Origin: an uncultured archaeon
GTDB lineage: Archaea; Halobacteriota; Methanosarcinia; Methanosarcinales; Methanoperedenaceae
Direction: 5' to 3'
Assembly: GCA_902386205.1 (NCBI GenBank)
Contig: CABMIH010000029.1
Location: forward strand, 1 to 40,272
DNA: 40,272 nucleotides
Position numbers and translations under genes: made by a program. Of the stretch, positions 14,563 to 22,342 are shown one piece after another. The notes beneath the pieces are model-generated. The model had not been told where the DNA came from. It did no database searches and saw only the letters and a program-made list of their open reading frames with translations. How positions within the stretch are numbered: the stretch's first letter is position 1; each line of letters opens with the position of its first letter.

Positions 14563-15315
14563 TCATTTCTCAAAACACCCAAAATAAAGGCAACCCTCTC
14601 GGGATATCGTGGGAATGTCAACGCTTCCGGTGATAAATGTTGCAGGCGCATCCCTTATAAGCACTGCCGGGATACCCTCATCCGCCTCCCCCATAATGAT
14701 CTCTGCCGCAGAAACAAGGTTGTCTGCAGTGGCGCGCCTTGTAATTAAGAGGGGTTTCCCAAAAAGGTCAGTCTTGCCCCTTACATCTTCCACAGGCTCT
14801 ATCCCTGCGCAGCCCAGTGCGATACCAACACATCCGAGGCGCAGCGGCTGCGTCCTGCTGTCGCCTATTATCACGGCGATGTTGCAGCCATATTCAGCCA
14901 TGAGCTTTTCCCTGATTCTGGCGGCGCTTTTCTTCGGGTACTCAGGCAGCAGGACAACATGCCCATCAGGTGCGTTGGAATTATCGATGCCTGCACTGGG
15001 TGAAAGTACTCCTTTTGTTATGGTTACGACTACACCGGGTATCCCGCCGACTATCTCATCTGACTCCTGGATGATAAGTTCCATCTTCCTGGGGTCGGTA
15101 TCATAAAGCTTTGAGAGTAGAACCGCCTTTTTAGACGGCTTTACTGTCTTAAGATCCACGACCCTGCCTTCAGCGGTTGCAACCGCTGATTCAGCAAGGA
15201 CTATTATATCGTTATCCTGCGGCCTGATACCGGATGAAGCCATAGCATCAACAAGGACGCCTGCAACATCGTCGCCTGGTCTTATGAGGGGAGTTTTTAT
15301 GCCGTATAATTGCAT
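14563..15315 (-). CDS. cofE: Coenzyme F420-0:L-glutamate ligase CofE
   Basis: A 250-residue protein of full family length that adds glutamates to F420-0 using GTP. Family landmarks include VLAESAVATAEGRVVDL, GGIPGVVVTITKGVLSPSAG and IIGDSRTQPLRLGCVGIALG, the last holding metal-binding residues. Last gene in the operon folP-metV-metF-thiC-cofE, overlapping thiC by 19 nt. Its presence shows the host makes F420, the hydride carrier of methanogens and methanotrophic archaea. Confidence 0.93.
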   Translation of the reverse strand: MQLYGIKTPLIRPGDDVAGVLVDAMASSGIRPQDNDIIVLAESAVATAEGRVVDLKTVKPSKKAVLLSKLYDTDPRKMELIIQESDEIVGGIPGVVVTITKGVLSPSAGIDNSNAPDGHVVLLPEYPKKSAARIREKLMAEYGCNIAVIIGDSRTQPLRLGCVGIALGCAGIEPVEDVRGKTDLFGKPLLITRRATADNLVSAAEIIMGEADEGIPAVLIRDAPATFITGSVDIPTISREGCLYFGCFEK

Positions 15316-16544
15316 GCTCCAAACTCCTTCATTATCTTAATAGCGCAAAAATCACCGCACATTGTGCACGGCCCCTCATCTGGCGCAAGTTCCCTTGCCC
15401 TGTCCCCGTCGATAGCGAAACTCATCTGCCCTTCCCAGTCAAGCTCTGCCCTTTTCCCTGCAAGGTTCCTGTCCCTCTCGCTCGGCCCGTATTTTATCGA
15501 GTCGCCTATATGCGCTGCTATCTTGAAAGCGACAAGCCCTTCCCTTACCTGCTCCGGGGCCGGAAGCCCGAGGTGTTCCGAAGGCGTGATATAGCAAAGA
15601 TAATCCGCTCCCGCACCAACTGCCAGGCTTGCCCCGACGCATCCTGCGATGTGGTCATATCCCACGGCTACGTCCGTCGGAAGGGGCCCTGCCACGAATA
15701 GCGGGAAATCCGACATCCGTTTATGGAACTTCACATACTCTGCTATCCTGTCGGCGCGCACATGGCCGCCTGTACCTTCAATAATCACCTGCACACCCTC
15801 ATCGTTTGCTTTCTTTGCAAGTTCCACGTTGAGTTTTATTTCTTCAACCTGCACCTTATCCCTCCCGTCATGTATGCACCCGCTTCGCATCGTGTTCCCG
15901 AGCGATAACACAATATCATTCCTCTTCAATATTCCCAGTATCTCATCGAAATTCTCGATGAACGGGTTCTCGCATTTGTTAATCATCATATAAGCGCCAG
16001 TTATCGATCCGCCTTTGGATACTACGCCCATTATCCTTTTCCCTTTTTTGAGCTTCCCCAGGATCTTATTGTCTATGCAATGGAGCACAAAAGAACTCAC
16101 CCCCTCCTCTGCCTGCTGTTTGATATTCCGGAGGATATCCTCCAGCGTCATATCCCTCAGGCCCTTTTCGGCTGCTGTCTGGTATATGGGAACAGTCGTT
16201 ATCGGAAGGGATGTATTTCCGAATATGCTTTTTCGTATCCCGGTGATATCCCCGCCCATTGAAAGGTCTGTTATAGTGTCGGCTCCGTACTTCTGGGCTA
16301 TCCGGGCCTTCATTATTTCCTCGCGAACATTGATTTTTAAGGAGGATGTGCCCAGGTTGACATTCACTTTGGTTGAAAGGCCTTTTCCGATGCCGACTGA
16401 GCTTTCTCCCCTGCTCATTATGACCGTGCTCCCGTTCACGATCCGCGAAACGAGGATTTCAATATCCACATTTTCTGAGGCGGCAACTGCTTCCATCTGT
16501 TTTGTCGCATTCCCATCCCTTGCTTCTTCGACCTGCGTTTTCAT
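15297..16544 (-). CDS. thiC: Phosphomethylpyrimidine synthase-like radical SAM enzyme ThiC
   Basis: A 415-residue ThiC-family protein. The family converts AIR to HMP-P for thiamine. Landmarks are the GADTITDLSMGGD segment, GNTMRSGCIHDGRD, VAGPLPTDVAVGYDHIAGCVGAS and the C-terminal [4Fe-4S] motif CTMCGDFC-x4. It lacks the long N-terminal extension of bacterial ThiC, as usual for archaea. Methanogens often have two ThiC homologs, so a thiamine role is likely but a divergent function is possible. Start overlaps the metF stop (ATGA). Confidence 0.88.
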   Translation of the reverse strand: MKTQVEEARDGNATKQMEAVAASENVDIEILVSRIVNGSTVIMSRGESSVGIGKGLSTKVNVNLGTSSLKINVREEIMKARIAQKYGADTITDLSMGGDITGIRKSIFGNTSLPITTVPIYQTAAEKGLRDMTLEDILRNIKQQAEEGVSSFVLHCIDNKILGKLKKGKRIMGVVSKGGSITGAYMMINKCENPFIENFDEILGILKRNDIVLSLGNTMRSGCIHDGRDKVQVEEIKLNVELAKKANDEGVQVIIEGTGGHVRADRIAEYVKFHKRMSDFPLFVAGPLPTDVAVGYDHIAGCVGASLAVGAGADYLCYITPSEHLGLPAPEQVREGLVAFKIAAHIGDSIKYGPSERDRNLAGKRAELDWEGQMSFAIDGDRARELAPDEGPCTMCGDFCAIKIMKEFGACNYTA

Positions 16545-17413
16545 AATATGCCAGCCTTTTCAAGTATTTTTCTTGTGCTTCCGTGGTTCCCGACAGGCAT
16601 GATATGCACGCCGTCGCAAATACCATGTAATTCGTTTATCAATTCCACGGCTATTTCAATACCAAGTGCCTCCGGGTTCTTTGCTTTTCGCATCCGGTCG
16701 ATCAGATTTTCGGGTACTTTGGTACCTGCAATATTTTTATTAAGAAACAGCGCGTTTTTTTCTGATTTCAACGGGATTATGCCTGCCAATATTTTAATTC
16801 GCTTTGATTTTATCTGATTAATTTTTTCCACAAAACTTGAAAACAAGTCAGCATCAAAGACGGCCTGTGTCTGAATGAAACTTGCTCCCATCCTGATCTT
16901 TTTTCCAAGTTTGATAAGTGAAACTTCGTTTAATTCCGTATTTGTTACTGCACCGGTACAGAAATCAGGATGGCCTTCAAGCCTGTTGCCTGAAAGATCA
17001 AATCCTCTGTTCAATTCCTGGATCAAACCGAGAAGCTGCACCGAATCCAGGTCATAAACCGGTTTTGCGCCTTCATGGTCGCCTTTTACAGGATGGTCAC
17101 CCGACATTACAAGTATGTTCCTTATCCCAAGCGCATAGGCTCCCAGGAGTTCAGACTGGAGCGCAAGCCTGTTCCTGTCCCTGCACGTCAGGTGCATTAT
17201 GGTCTCATATCCTTTGTTCTGCAGGAGACTGCATGCAGCCAGGGGGCTCATCCTCATCACAGCCCTCTGGTTATCAGTGACATTTATAGCGTCCACAATG
17301 TCTTTTATCAGTTCGGCATCCTCCAGCATGCTCTTGAAGTCAGTGCCTTTTGGCGGACTCAACTCGGCTGTAATAATGAATTTGCCTGAATCCAATTTTT
17401 CGCGGAAGCTCAA
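16541..17413 (-). CDS. metF: Methylenetetrahydrofolate reductase catalytic subunit MetF
   Basis: A 290-residue TIM-barrel flavoprotein of the MTHFR family. Landmarks are TAELSPPKGTD near the N-terminus, NVTDNQRAVMRMS, HLTCRDRNRLALQSELLGA and LVMSGDHP. The family interconverts methylene- and methyl-tetrahydrofolate. ATGA overlaps join it to metV upstream and thiC downstream. The pairing with MetV matches the two-subunit MetFV enzymes of acetogens. In an archaeon that uses tetrahydromethanopterin for energy metabolism, a folate-dependent copy likely serves biosynthesis, for example methionine synthesis (inference). Confidence 0.9.
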   Translation of the reverse strand: MSFREKLDSGKFIITAELSPPKGTDFKSMLEDAELIKDIVDAINVTDNQRAVMRMSPLAACSLLQNKGYETIMHLTCRDRNRLALQSELLGAYALGIRNILVMSGDHPVKGDHEGAKPVYDLDSVQLLGLIQELNRGFDLSGNRLEGHPDFCTGAVTNTELNEVSLIKLGKKIRMGASFIQTQAVFDADLFSSFVEKINQIKSKRIKILAGIIPLKSEKNALFLNKNIAGTKVPENLIDRMRKAKNPEALGIEIAVELINELHGICDGVHIMPVGNHGSTRKILEKAGIL

Positions 17414-18033
17414 TTTTTCTTCCTCCCCATTTTTTTTGCATGGTTTTTTGGCGTGTAAATGAATTCAAGATTTGAAAGTTTTCCGAGCTTTTTCAACCTG
17501 TCATATATTTCATCCCATGCGCATTTACGTTCATCCACTTCGCATTTTCCTTCCACGCCACCGCCGCACGGCCCGTTGAGCAGGCCCTTGGGACACCTTG
17601 CGACCGGGCAAATCCCCCCGTATTCCCATATCGTGCATTCACCGCACATACCGCATTGCTCTTTCAGGATTTCACTACCTATTCCACCGAGGGATTCCGT
17701 ATCAAGAGCTGGATATACCTGTTTTTCTGAAAATTTTGAGATTACTGATACTCCGCCCCCACAGGACATGATCAATAAAACATCGGACTTTCCTATCCCG
17801 GGATTCAGGGACAACACCTCTTCCCATGAACTTATGTTGCAGGCTGAACTCAGAACTGTCCATCCCGCGATGTTTTTCCCTGCAATGGAGAGTCTTTTTT
17901 TCATTTCAAGTACTTCGGTTTCACCGCCCACATGGAGTTTGGTCGCGCATTTCCCGCATCCGATTATGAAAATGTCACGCTCTTTCAGGGTCTTAAGGAT
18001 TTCTTTAAGTTCTTTTTGCCTTGATATTATCAT
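17410..18033 (-). CDS. metV: MetV-type Fe-S/zinc partner of methylenetetrahydrofolate reductase
   Basis: A 207-residue protein of the MTHFR C-terminal (MetV) family. N-terminal half is a CxxC-containing Rossmann-like domain (IIGCGKCATKLHVGG, LLIMSCGGGVSV). C-terminal half has a dense cysteine cluster (CGMCGECTIWEYGGICPVARC, then GPCGGGVEGKC and KCAWDEIYDRL), predicted to bind Fe-S clusters. In acetogens MetV links MetF to its electron donor. It starts 2 nt after folP and overlaps metF by ATGA. The motif lengths are complete and no damage is seen. Confidence 0.88.
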   Translation of the reverse strand: MIISRQKELKEILKTLKERDIFIIGCGKCATKLHVGGETEVLEMKKRLSIAGKNIAGWTVLSSACNISSWEEVLSLNPGIGKSDVLLIMSCGGGVSVISKFSEKQVYPALDTESLGGIGSEILKEQCGMCGECTIWEYGGICPVARCPKGLLNGPCGGGVEGKCEVDERKCAWDEIYDRLKKLGKLSNLEFIYTPKNHAKKMGRKKN

Positions 18034-18035
18034 TC

Positions 18036-19256
18036 TTATCTTGAATATCCAAAAACGACATCGTTTTTCTTATTTATTAATTCGGAAAGCATATCGGCTA
18101 TCAGGGGAAGTTCTCTCACCTGGTGCCTGATTTTTTTTATGAGACGCTCGACCTGGAGCTGTGTGCCGGCAATTATTAGACTTACTTTGTCAGTTTCATG
18201 GGATACGGCCTCCCGCGGAAGTGCAGCATCTCCACCCCTTGCGAGCATCTCCTGTTTTATTATCAGGGCTTCGGTCGTCGTGATATTCCGGAGCTTGATG
18301 TTATAATGTACGGTTTTTTTCTTCATTACTTCGCTGCCTGCTGATGTTGCACCGATCGAATGCATCGCTCTTTTGCAATCCTCCGGATTTTTTATATAAA
18401 GCAGTTCGGCTTCGATTATGCCTGATCTTATCGAGGGTATTCTTGCCCTTGCACTCTCTGCTACCCTGACTGCATCAATGGTAGGCGCAACATCGTGGGT
18501 CCTTATGATATGGGCTCCGTTTCTTACAGCGATGGCCGTGGCGGCAAGGCTTCCATAAAGCCTCTCGCCAGCTGGCTTATTCAGGGTCTCGCCGATAAAT
18601 GATTTCCTTGATATCGCGGCAAGTATGGGTTTTTCAAAAATTCGCAGTCTCTGGAGATTATCTATGGTCTCATAATCATATATCGGGAGTTTTTCAGGCG
18701 TCCATCTCCCGATAGCAGGGTCGATGATAATGTTGTCAGGTGATATCCCCTTTTCCTCTGCGGAGGATATTATTCTCTCCAGGGAATCCATCACGGCATC
18801 CATCCCCACAGGATCACCGGGAACTCTGTTGCTCGCCATAAGTATCACCGGGCACCCGTGGTCTTTTGCCACATCCGCCATCCCCGCATCAGCCGTGAAG
18901 CCGCTTACATCGTTGATGATGCCGGCTCCGGCATCAAGCGCTTCATCCGCAATGTCTGAAAACATGGTATCTATGGAAATAGGGACAGTAACTTCCTTCA
19001 GGAGCTTTACTGCGGGAATAAGACGCGAATGTTCTTCTTCTTTTGAGATTTTCCCGGCCAGCGGCCATGTTGATCGCGCGCCAATATCAATAAGATCTGC
19101 TCCTTCTTCTACCATCTTCAGGGCAGCATCAAGAACAGAGTCCGAGGGAATAACAGAACCTTTATAAAAAGACTCCCTGCTAAGGTTTATTACGCCCATC
19201 ACTCTTACAGGTTGATCGTCTCCGACTTTCAATCCTGCAATGGTTTTTTCTATCAC
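18036..19256 (-). CDS. folP: Dihydropteroate synthase-like protein
   Basis: A 406-residue protein. The N-terminal 270 residues are a DHPS TIM barrel: VMGVINLSRESFY, DLIDIGARSTWP, ISIDTM, INDVSGF and AISRKSFIGE, with the HIIRTHDVA end motif. An archaea-specific C-terminal extension of about 130 residues follows. DHPS joins a pterin to p-aminobenzoate or, in methanopterin synthesis, to a ribosyl-aniline. The archaeal homologs are longer and their exact reaction is not settled. GTG 19256 follows AAGGTA. First gene of the folate/one-carbon operon; a palindromic TATA region (TACTTTTTAAGTA, 19269-19281) precedes it. Confidence 0.87.
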   Translation of the reverse strand: MIEKTIAGLKVGDDQPVRVMGVINLSRESFYKGSVIPSDSVLDAALKMVEEGADLIDIGARSTWPLAGKISKEEEHSRLIPAVKLLKEVTVPISIDTMFSDIADEALDAGAGIINDVSGFTADAGMADVAKDHGCPVILMASNRVPGDPVGMDAVMDSLERIISSAEEKGISPDNIIIDPAIGRWTPEKLPIYDYETIDNLQRLRIFEKPILAAISRKSFIGETLNKPAGERLYGSLAATAIAVRNGAHIIRTHDVAPTIDAVRVAESARARIPSIRSGIIEAELLYIKNPEDCKRAMHSIGATSAGSEVMKKKTVHYNIKLRNITTTEALIIKQEMLARGGDAALPREAVSHETDKVSLIIAGTQLQVERLIKKIRHQVRELPLIADMLSELINKKNDVVFGYSR

Positions 19257-19373
19257 GTTTTACCTTAATACTTTTTAAGTACTCATAAGGTTTGCGTCTT
19301 TTGCTGCGGTTTGCATTTTTTAACCAAAAGCTATTTAAATGATTAAGAATAATTCTTTTTCAGGGAGGTTAAT

Positions 19374-19439
19374 ATGAAAGTCGTAAAAATCAAGAGAATC
19401 GCAAAAGGAACCTGCAAGTGCCACTCCTCATGCGCATAA
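19374..19439 (+). CDS. 21-residue Cys/His peptide, CKCHSSCA family, copy A
   Basis: ATG 19374 follows a near-perfect ribosome-binding site (GGAGGT, 19364-19369) and a TATA box CTATTTAAAT (19331-19340). The peptide begins MKVVKIKRIA and ends KGTCKCHSSCA, with a basic N-terminal half and a CxCHxxC tail. A second gene at 37792-37857 (minus) encodes a peptide identical at 18 of 21 positions but with mostly different codons in the tail, so both must be translated. The Cys/His tail could bind a metal or be modified. No known family recalled. Confidence 0.85.
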   Translation: MKVVKIKRIAKGTCKCHSSCA

Positions 19440-19461
19440 AAAAATCTAAAATATAGTTTTA

Positions 19462-19881
19462 TTATTTTATCACTTCATACCCCGCTTTAGTCCATTCTGT
19501 AATTCCGCCGTTCATATTATACACCTGTGTAAATCCATTTTTTACCAGTATCTCGCTTGCCTGCGTACTGCGGTGCCCGGTCCTGCAATATACTAATATT
19601 TTCCTGTCCCGCGGTATCTCATTTAACCTTTTTTCAAGATCCTGAAGAGGGATCAATACGGAGCCATTGATATGCCCAGCATCGTATTCTTCCACAGTAC
19701 GCACATCCAGGATGAAAACCTCTCCCCCGTCGATCATTTTTTTACCATGCTCCACCGTGATATCGATTTGTTTTGCTTCTTCAGGCTGCCTGGCCGGGTT
19801 GGTACACCCGGATAATGCAACGAGCAAGATCACAATTCCTGCAATGGGACAGATCTTTCTCATAAGTTTTGAAATTCGCAT
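19462..19881 (-). CDS. Rhodanese-domain lipoprotein
   Basis: A 139-residue exported protein. The signal peptide ends in lipobox VALSGC (Cys26). The single rhodanese domain (residues ~40-139) has the active-site loop CRTGHRS (Cys99), FILDVRTVEEYDAGHINGS and the closing MNGGITEWTKAGYEV. Such domains transfer sulfane sulfur or act as binding modules; here on the outer face of the membrane. It lies 3 nt downstream of a methyltransferase gene on the same strand, so it is probably co-transcribed with it. Confidence 0.9.
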   Translation of the reverse strand: MRISKLMRKICPIAGIVILLVALSGCTNPARQPEEAKQIDITVEHGKKMIDGGEVFILDVRTVEEYDAGHINGSVLIPLQDLEKRLNEIPRDRKILVYCRTGHRSTQASEILVKNGFTQVYNMNGGITEWTKAGYEVIK

Positions 19882-19884
19882 GTT

Positions 19885-20685
19885 TTAGTTTTTCCTTCCG
19901 GAAATTATAAAAAACCCATTCCCCCTGGCCAGCCATTTCAATTGTGCCAGGAACGCCGCAAGTTCTCCCTTTCCAGTGTGCGGATGCGACCCGATGAACG
20001 TAAACCCGTCCCTGGCGAACCAATCGAGCACCTCGCCCACTGTATGGTAGCTCTCGTGGGGATGGACGTATTTGTCAGCAACATAGGCAGTCTCATGGGT
20101 GCTTCTCATTTTTCTCCCATATATCGATCTCTCGACGTATGCCATCCTTTTTTCAAAATCATTGCCTGCGCGAAGACCTATCCACATCCTTGTTGCCCTG
20201 TGGGTAAGCCTTCCGTAGCGGTTATAAAGTCCTATCGTTATCGTACCTCCCGGCTTGCACAGGCCTGCAAGCGCCTTGAAATTGGTGTAGGGATTTTTTG
20301 TGTGATGGAGCGCGCCAAGGCAAAATACATGATCGAATTTTTTCCCGGGCCTGAATTCAGCGATATCGCAATGGCTGAACTCTACCTTTAGATTGAACTT
20401 TCCTGCAAGTTCCTGTGCTTTCCCAAGCGATGCCCTGCAAAGATCAAATGCAGTGACGCACGCGCCGTAATATGAAAAATAACATGCTTTCTCTCCTGTT
20501 CCGCAGCCTGCATCAAGGATCTCCTTTCCAGAAAGCGAGCCAGGCTCCAATCCCGCGGTCGCAAGTATCCTTGACATAACGTTAGCATGGAGTTTCTTAA
20601 CGAGGTCGCGCTCGGTGCGGATTGGAAGGGAAGGGTAAGGGTACAGTTCATAAAACTGGTTTACCCTGCTGGCTATTTTGTCCAT
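19885..20685 (-). CDS. Class I SAM-dependent methyltransferase
   Basis: A 266-residue protein. The N-terminus (NQFYELYPYPSLP) resembles small-molecule methyltransferases. The SAM motif is ILDAGCGTGEKACYFSYYG (motif I), with FDLCRASL (motif II) and FDHVFCLGALHHTKNP (motif IV). The C-terminal half is a helical region with many aromatic and His residues (VHPHESYHT) that probably forms the substrate pocket. Substrate unknown. It follows the peroxiredoxin gene by 23 nt on the same strand and precedes the rhodanese lipoprotein. Confidence 0.82.
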   Translation of the reverse strand: MDKIASRVNQFYELYPYPSLPIRTERDLVKKLHANVMSRILATAGLEPGSLSGKEILDAGCGTGEKACYFSYYGACVTAFDLCRASLGKAQELAGKFNLKVEFSHCDIAEFRPGKKFDHVFCLGALHHTKNPYTNFKALAGLCKPGGTITIGLYNRYGRLTHRATRMWIGLRAGNDFEKRMAYVERSIYGRKMRSTHETAYVADKYVHPHESYHTVGEVLDWFARDGFTFIGSHPHTGKGELAAFLAQLKWLARGNGFFIISGRKN

Positions 20686-20708
20686 ATTATGAAATCGTTC
20701 CTATTACC

Positions 20709-21170
20709 TTATTTTCCCCCTTCCAGTACCTGGAAAATTTCCTCGATGTCAGGCAGTTCTGCTATCGGATAAACCTTTACGAATACAATCTTTCCTTTTT
20801 CATCCACTATTATATTTGCCCTTTCGGAAACCCCATCCTCCTGCCTGAAAATCCCGTATATGATCGCAGCCTCCCCATGAGGCCAGAAATCCGAAAGAAG
20901 CTTCGTATTTTTTATACCGAGCTCTTTTGCCCATGCTTTTTTCGAGGGCACGGTATCCACGCTTATCCCAAGGGCAACGGTGTTCAGCTTTTCGAACCTG
21001 CTCCGATTTTTCTCAAGCGATTTCATCTGGTCTGCGCAGACCTTTGTCCATGCCAGCGGATGGAAGGACAGGAGCACTTTTTTACCCCTGAAAGCTGATA
21101 GTTGTATATGCATTTCCGTCTGGTCGCTCAGAATAAAATCCCTTGCTTTATCACCTGGTTTTACTGTCAT
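20709..21170 (-). CDS. Peroxiredoxin (AhpC/TSA, AhpE- or PrxQ-like)
   Basis: A 153-residue thioredoxin-fold peroxidase. The peroxidatic cysteine is Cys45 in PLAWTKVC, matching Pro-x3-Thr-x2-Cys. No second conserved cysteine with resolving spacing is obvious, so it is probably a 1-Cys enzyme or depends on a partner thiol. VALGISVDTVPSKKAWAKELG is also typical. It reduces peroxides in the cytosol. First of a three-gene minus-strand cluster with the methyltransferase and rhodanese genes. Confidence 0.9.
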   Translation of the reverse strand: MTVKPGDKARDFILSDQTEMHIQLSAFRGKKVLLSFHPLAWTKVCADQMKSLEKNRSRFEKLNTVALGISVDTVPSKKAWAKELGIKNTKLLSDFWPHGEAAIIYGIFRQEDGVSERANIIVDEKGKIVFVKVYPIAELPDIEEIFQVLEGGK

Positions 21171-21304
21171 TTTATATCACTCTCCTCATAGCCTTACAAG
21201 TTACATGCAGCCTGGCTGTTCGATATGAAATCTATTGAATTCGTGATACATTAAAGTTATGTAAGCCCTCCGACAAATATTTATATTGATCTTGCATATA
21301 TTAT

Positions 21305-21670
21305 ATGGGTGTACGAATGAGACTAAGTAAGAAAATGCTTTTTGTAATCTGGATTATTCCGATATTCCTTGGTTTGGTGGTAATCCTCAGCTTCTGGAGT
21401 GCGATTTCAGCCTTGTACCCGATGGGTAAGACGACCTATCTGGTATATAATCAACTTATTGCCATCGGAGTTGCTGTATTTTTGGGTATCACTGTTTACT
21501 GGAGCATACTTGTCTACTACATACATTTGCTCCAGGAAAATGAGATCGTCATCCAGAATAACTTTGCCAAGCTTGCAGGCAGCGGAACTTCGCATCTTGA
21601 GAATGCCAAGAAGCTGATAGGTAAAGTGCTGGATGAAATTAAAACAAGCGAAGAAATATTGAAATATTAG
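21305..21670 (+). CDS. Small membrane protein, two predicted segments
   Basis: A 121-residue protein with hydrophobic segments at about residues 12-32 and 47-72, followed by a charged C-terminal helix (ENAKKLIGKVLDEIKTSEEI) predicted to be cytoplasmic and possibly coiled-coil. The start could be ATG 21305 or ATG 21317. A TATA-like sequence (TATATTATA) lies just upstream of the start. No family recognised. Confidence 0.6.
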   Translation: MGVRMRLSKKMLFVIWIIPIFLGLVVILSFWSAISALYPMGKTTYLVYNQLIAIGVAVFLGITVYWSILVYYIHLLQENEIVIQNNFAKLAGSGTSHLENAKKLIGKVLDEIKTSEEILKY

Positions 21671-21677
21671 GATTTTG

Positions 21678-21765
21678 ATGAGGAAGGGATGGCCCGAAAA
21701 TCATTCCCTTACTCAGCCTGTTCGACTCACAACCGGGTATTAGGACTGTGCCGTCCCTTCGTCAT
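21678..21765. other. Candidate structured element, long-range stem
   Basis: ATGAGGAAGGGA (21678-21689) can pair with TCCCTTCGTCAT (21754-21765) at 11 of 12 positions, and the left arm also nearly pairs with CATTCCCTT just inside. The 64-nt interior is more GC-rich than the surrounding spacer. It may be a terminator for the upstream membrane-protein gene, an RNA element or an IS remnant; strand is undetermined. Confidence 0.3.
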
Positions 21766-21831
21766 GTATAATATTATTTCACAGAATATTTATAGAGGAT
21801 ATGACAAATACCAATATTGGGAGTGATATTG

Positions 21832-22152
21832 ATGAATCATCAAAAAGTTGTGGGTATAGTGGCGGTCATATTATTATTGATAGCGGCTGTGCTTGTCTTA
21901 GCAGGGGTGAACAACATAGCCGGGCTACCCATGTTAAGCGCTGGTAACTTTGCCGCCGGATACCTATCTGCGGGTCAATTCTCTATAGGAGTATTTTCAA
22001 GTGGCACTTTCGCAGCAGGCATATTCTCCATCGGTATCTTTTCGATAGGCATATTTTCCATTGGTATATTCTCTTTCGGCATTTATGCACTGGGAATATA
22101 CGTTGCTCGCAAGTATATCGTGCCATCAGAAAAAAAAGAAGAGTATGAATGA
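21832..22152 (+). CDS. Membrane protein with 11 hydrophobic pentapeptide repeats
   Basis: A 106-residue protein. Residues 6-25 are a hydrophobic anchor (VVGIVAVILLLIAAVLVLAG). Residues 37-91 are eleven tandem five-residue units of form [A/I]-G-x-[F/L/Y]-[S/A], ending in several IGIFS copies (21940-22104). A short charged tail (PSEKKEEYE) follows. The repeated units use different codons (atcggtatcttt, ataggcatattt, attggtatattc), so the protein repeat is maintained by selection. It may form a hydrophobic solenoid in or on the membrane. ATG 21832 is chosen over 21817 because GGGAGTGAT lies just before it. Function unknown. Confidence 0.65.
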   Translation: MNHQKVVGIVAVILLLIAAVLVLAGVNNIAGLPMLSAGNFAAGYLSAGQFSIGVFSSGTFAAGIFSIGIFSIGIFSIGIFSFGIYALGIYVARKYIVPSEKKEEYE

Positions 22153-22255
22153 AAGCCAAAGACAACAAGAAACACTGTGTATAGACCGTTTTCTTAGACA
22201 ACTTTCAAAGACAGGTTATACTCTTTCATTGACTATTAATTGTCATTTTTTATAT

Positions 22256-22325
22256 ACCTAATTTTTTAATTAGGTAATCCGAAATCTATATAGGCTTGCA
22301 AAAATATAGAGTTAGGTACACCTAA
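22256..22325 (+). promoter_or_regulatory. Iron-operon promoter with two inverted-repeat operators
   Basis: Operator 1 is ACCTAATT/AATTAGGT with a 4-nt spacer (22256-22275). Operator 2 is TTAGGT-AC-ACCTAA (22312-22325). Both share the ACCTAA/TTAGGT half-site seen in iron-dependent DtxR/IdeR boxes. A TATA box (CTATATAG, 22286-22293) lies between them, so operator 1 covers the upstream promoter element and operator 2 the expected start site. The DtxR-type regulator encoded in the same operon is the obvious ligand. Confidence 0.75.
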
Positions 22326-22342
22326 TAAACGGAGTGAGAAAA

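Noticed and set aside
17459-18130. Long plus-strand frame opposite metV
   Set aside because: It is the complement of cysteine- and glycine-rich coding sequence with no ribosome-binding site; metV motifs are unambiguous.
20622-21098. Long plus-strand frame opposite the methyltransferase and peroxiredoxin genes
   Set aside because: It is an antisense shadow of two genes with clear catalytic motifs and has no family resemblance.
22256-22275. ACCTAATT/AATTAGGT as a terminator of the upstream gene
   Set aside because: It lies immediately before the iron-operon TATA box and shares half-sites with the second palindrome, so an operator is the better reading, though dual use is possible.
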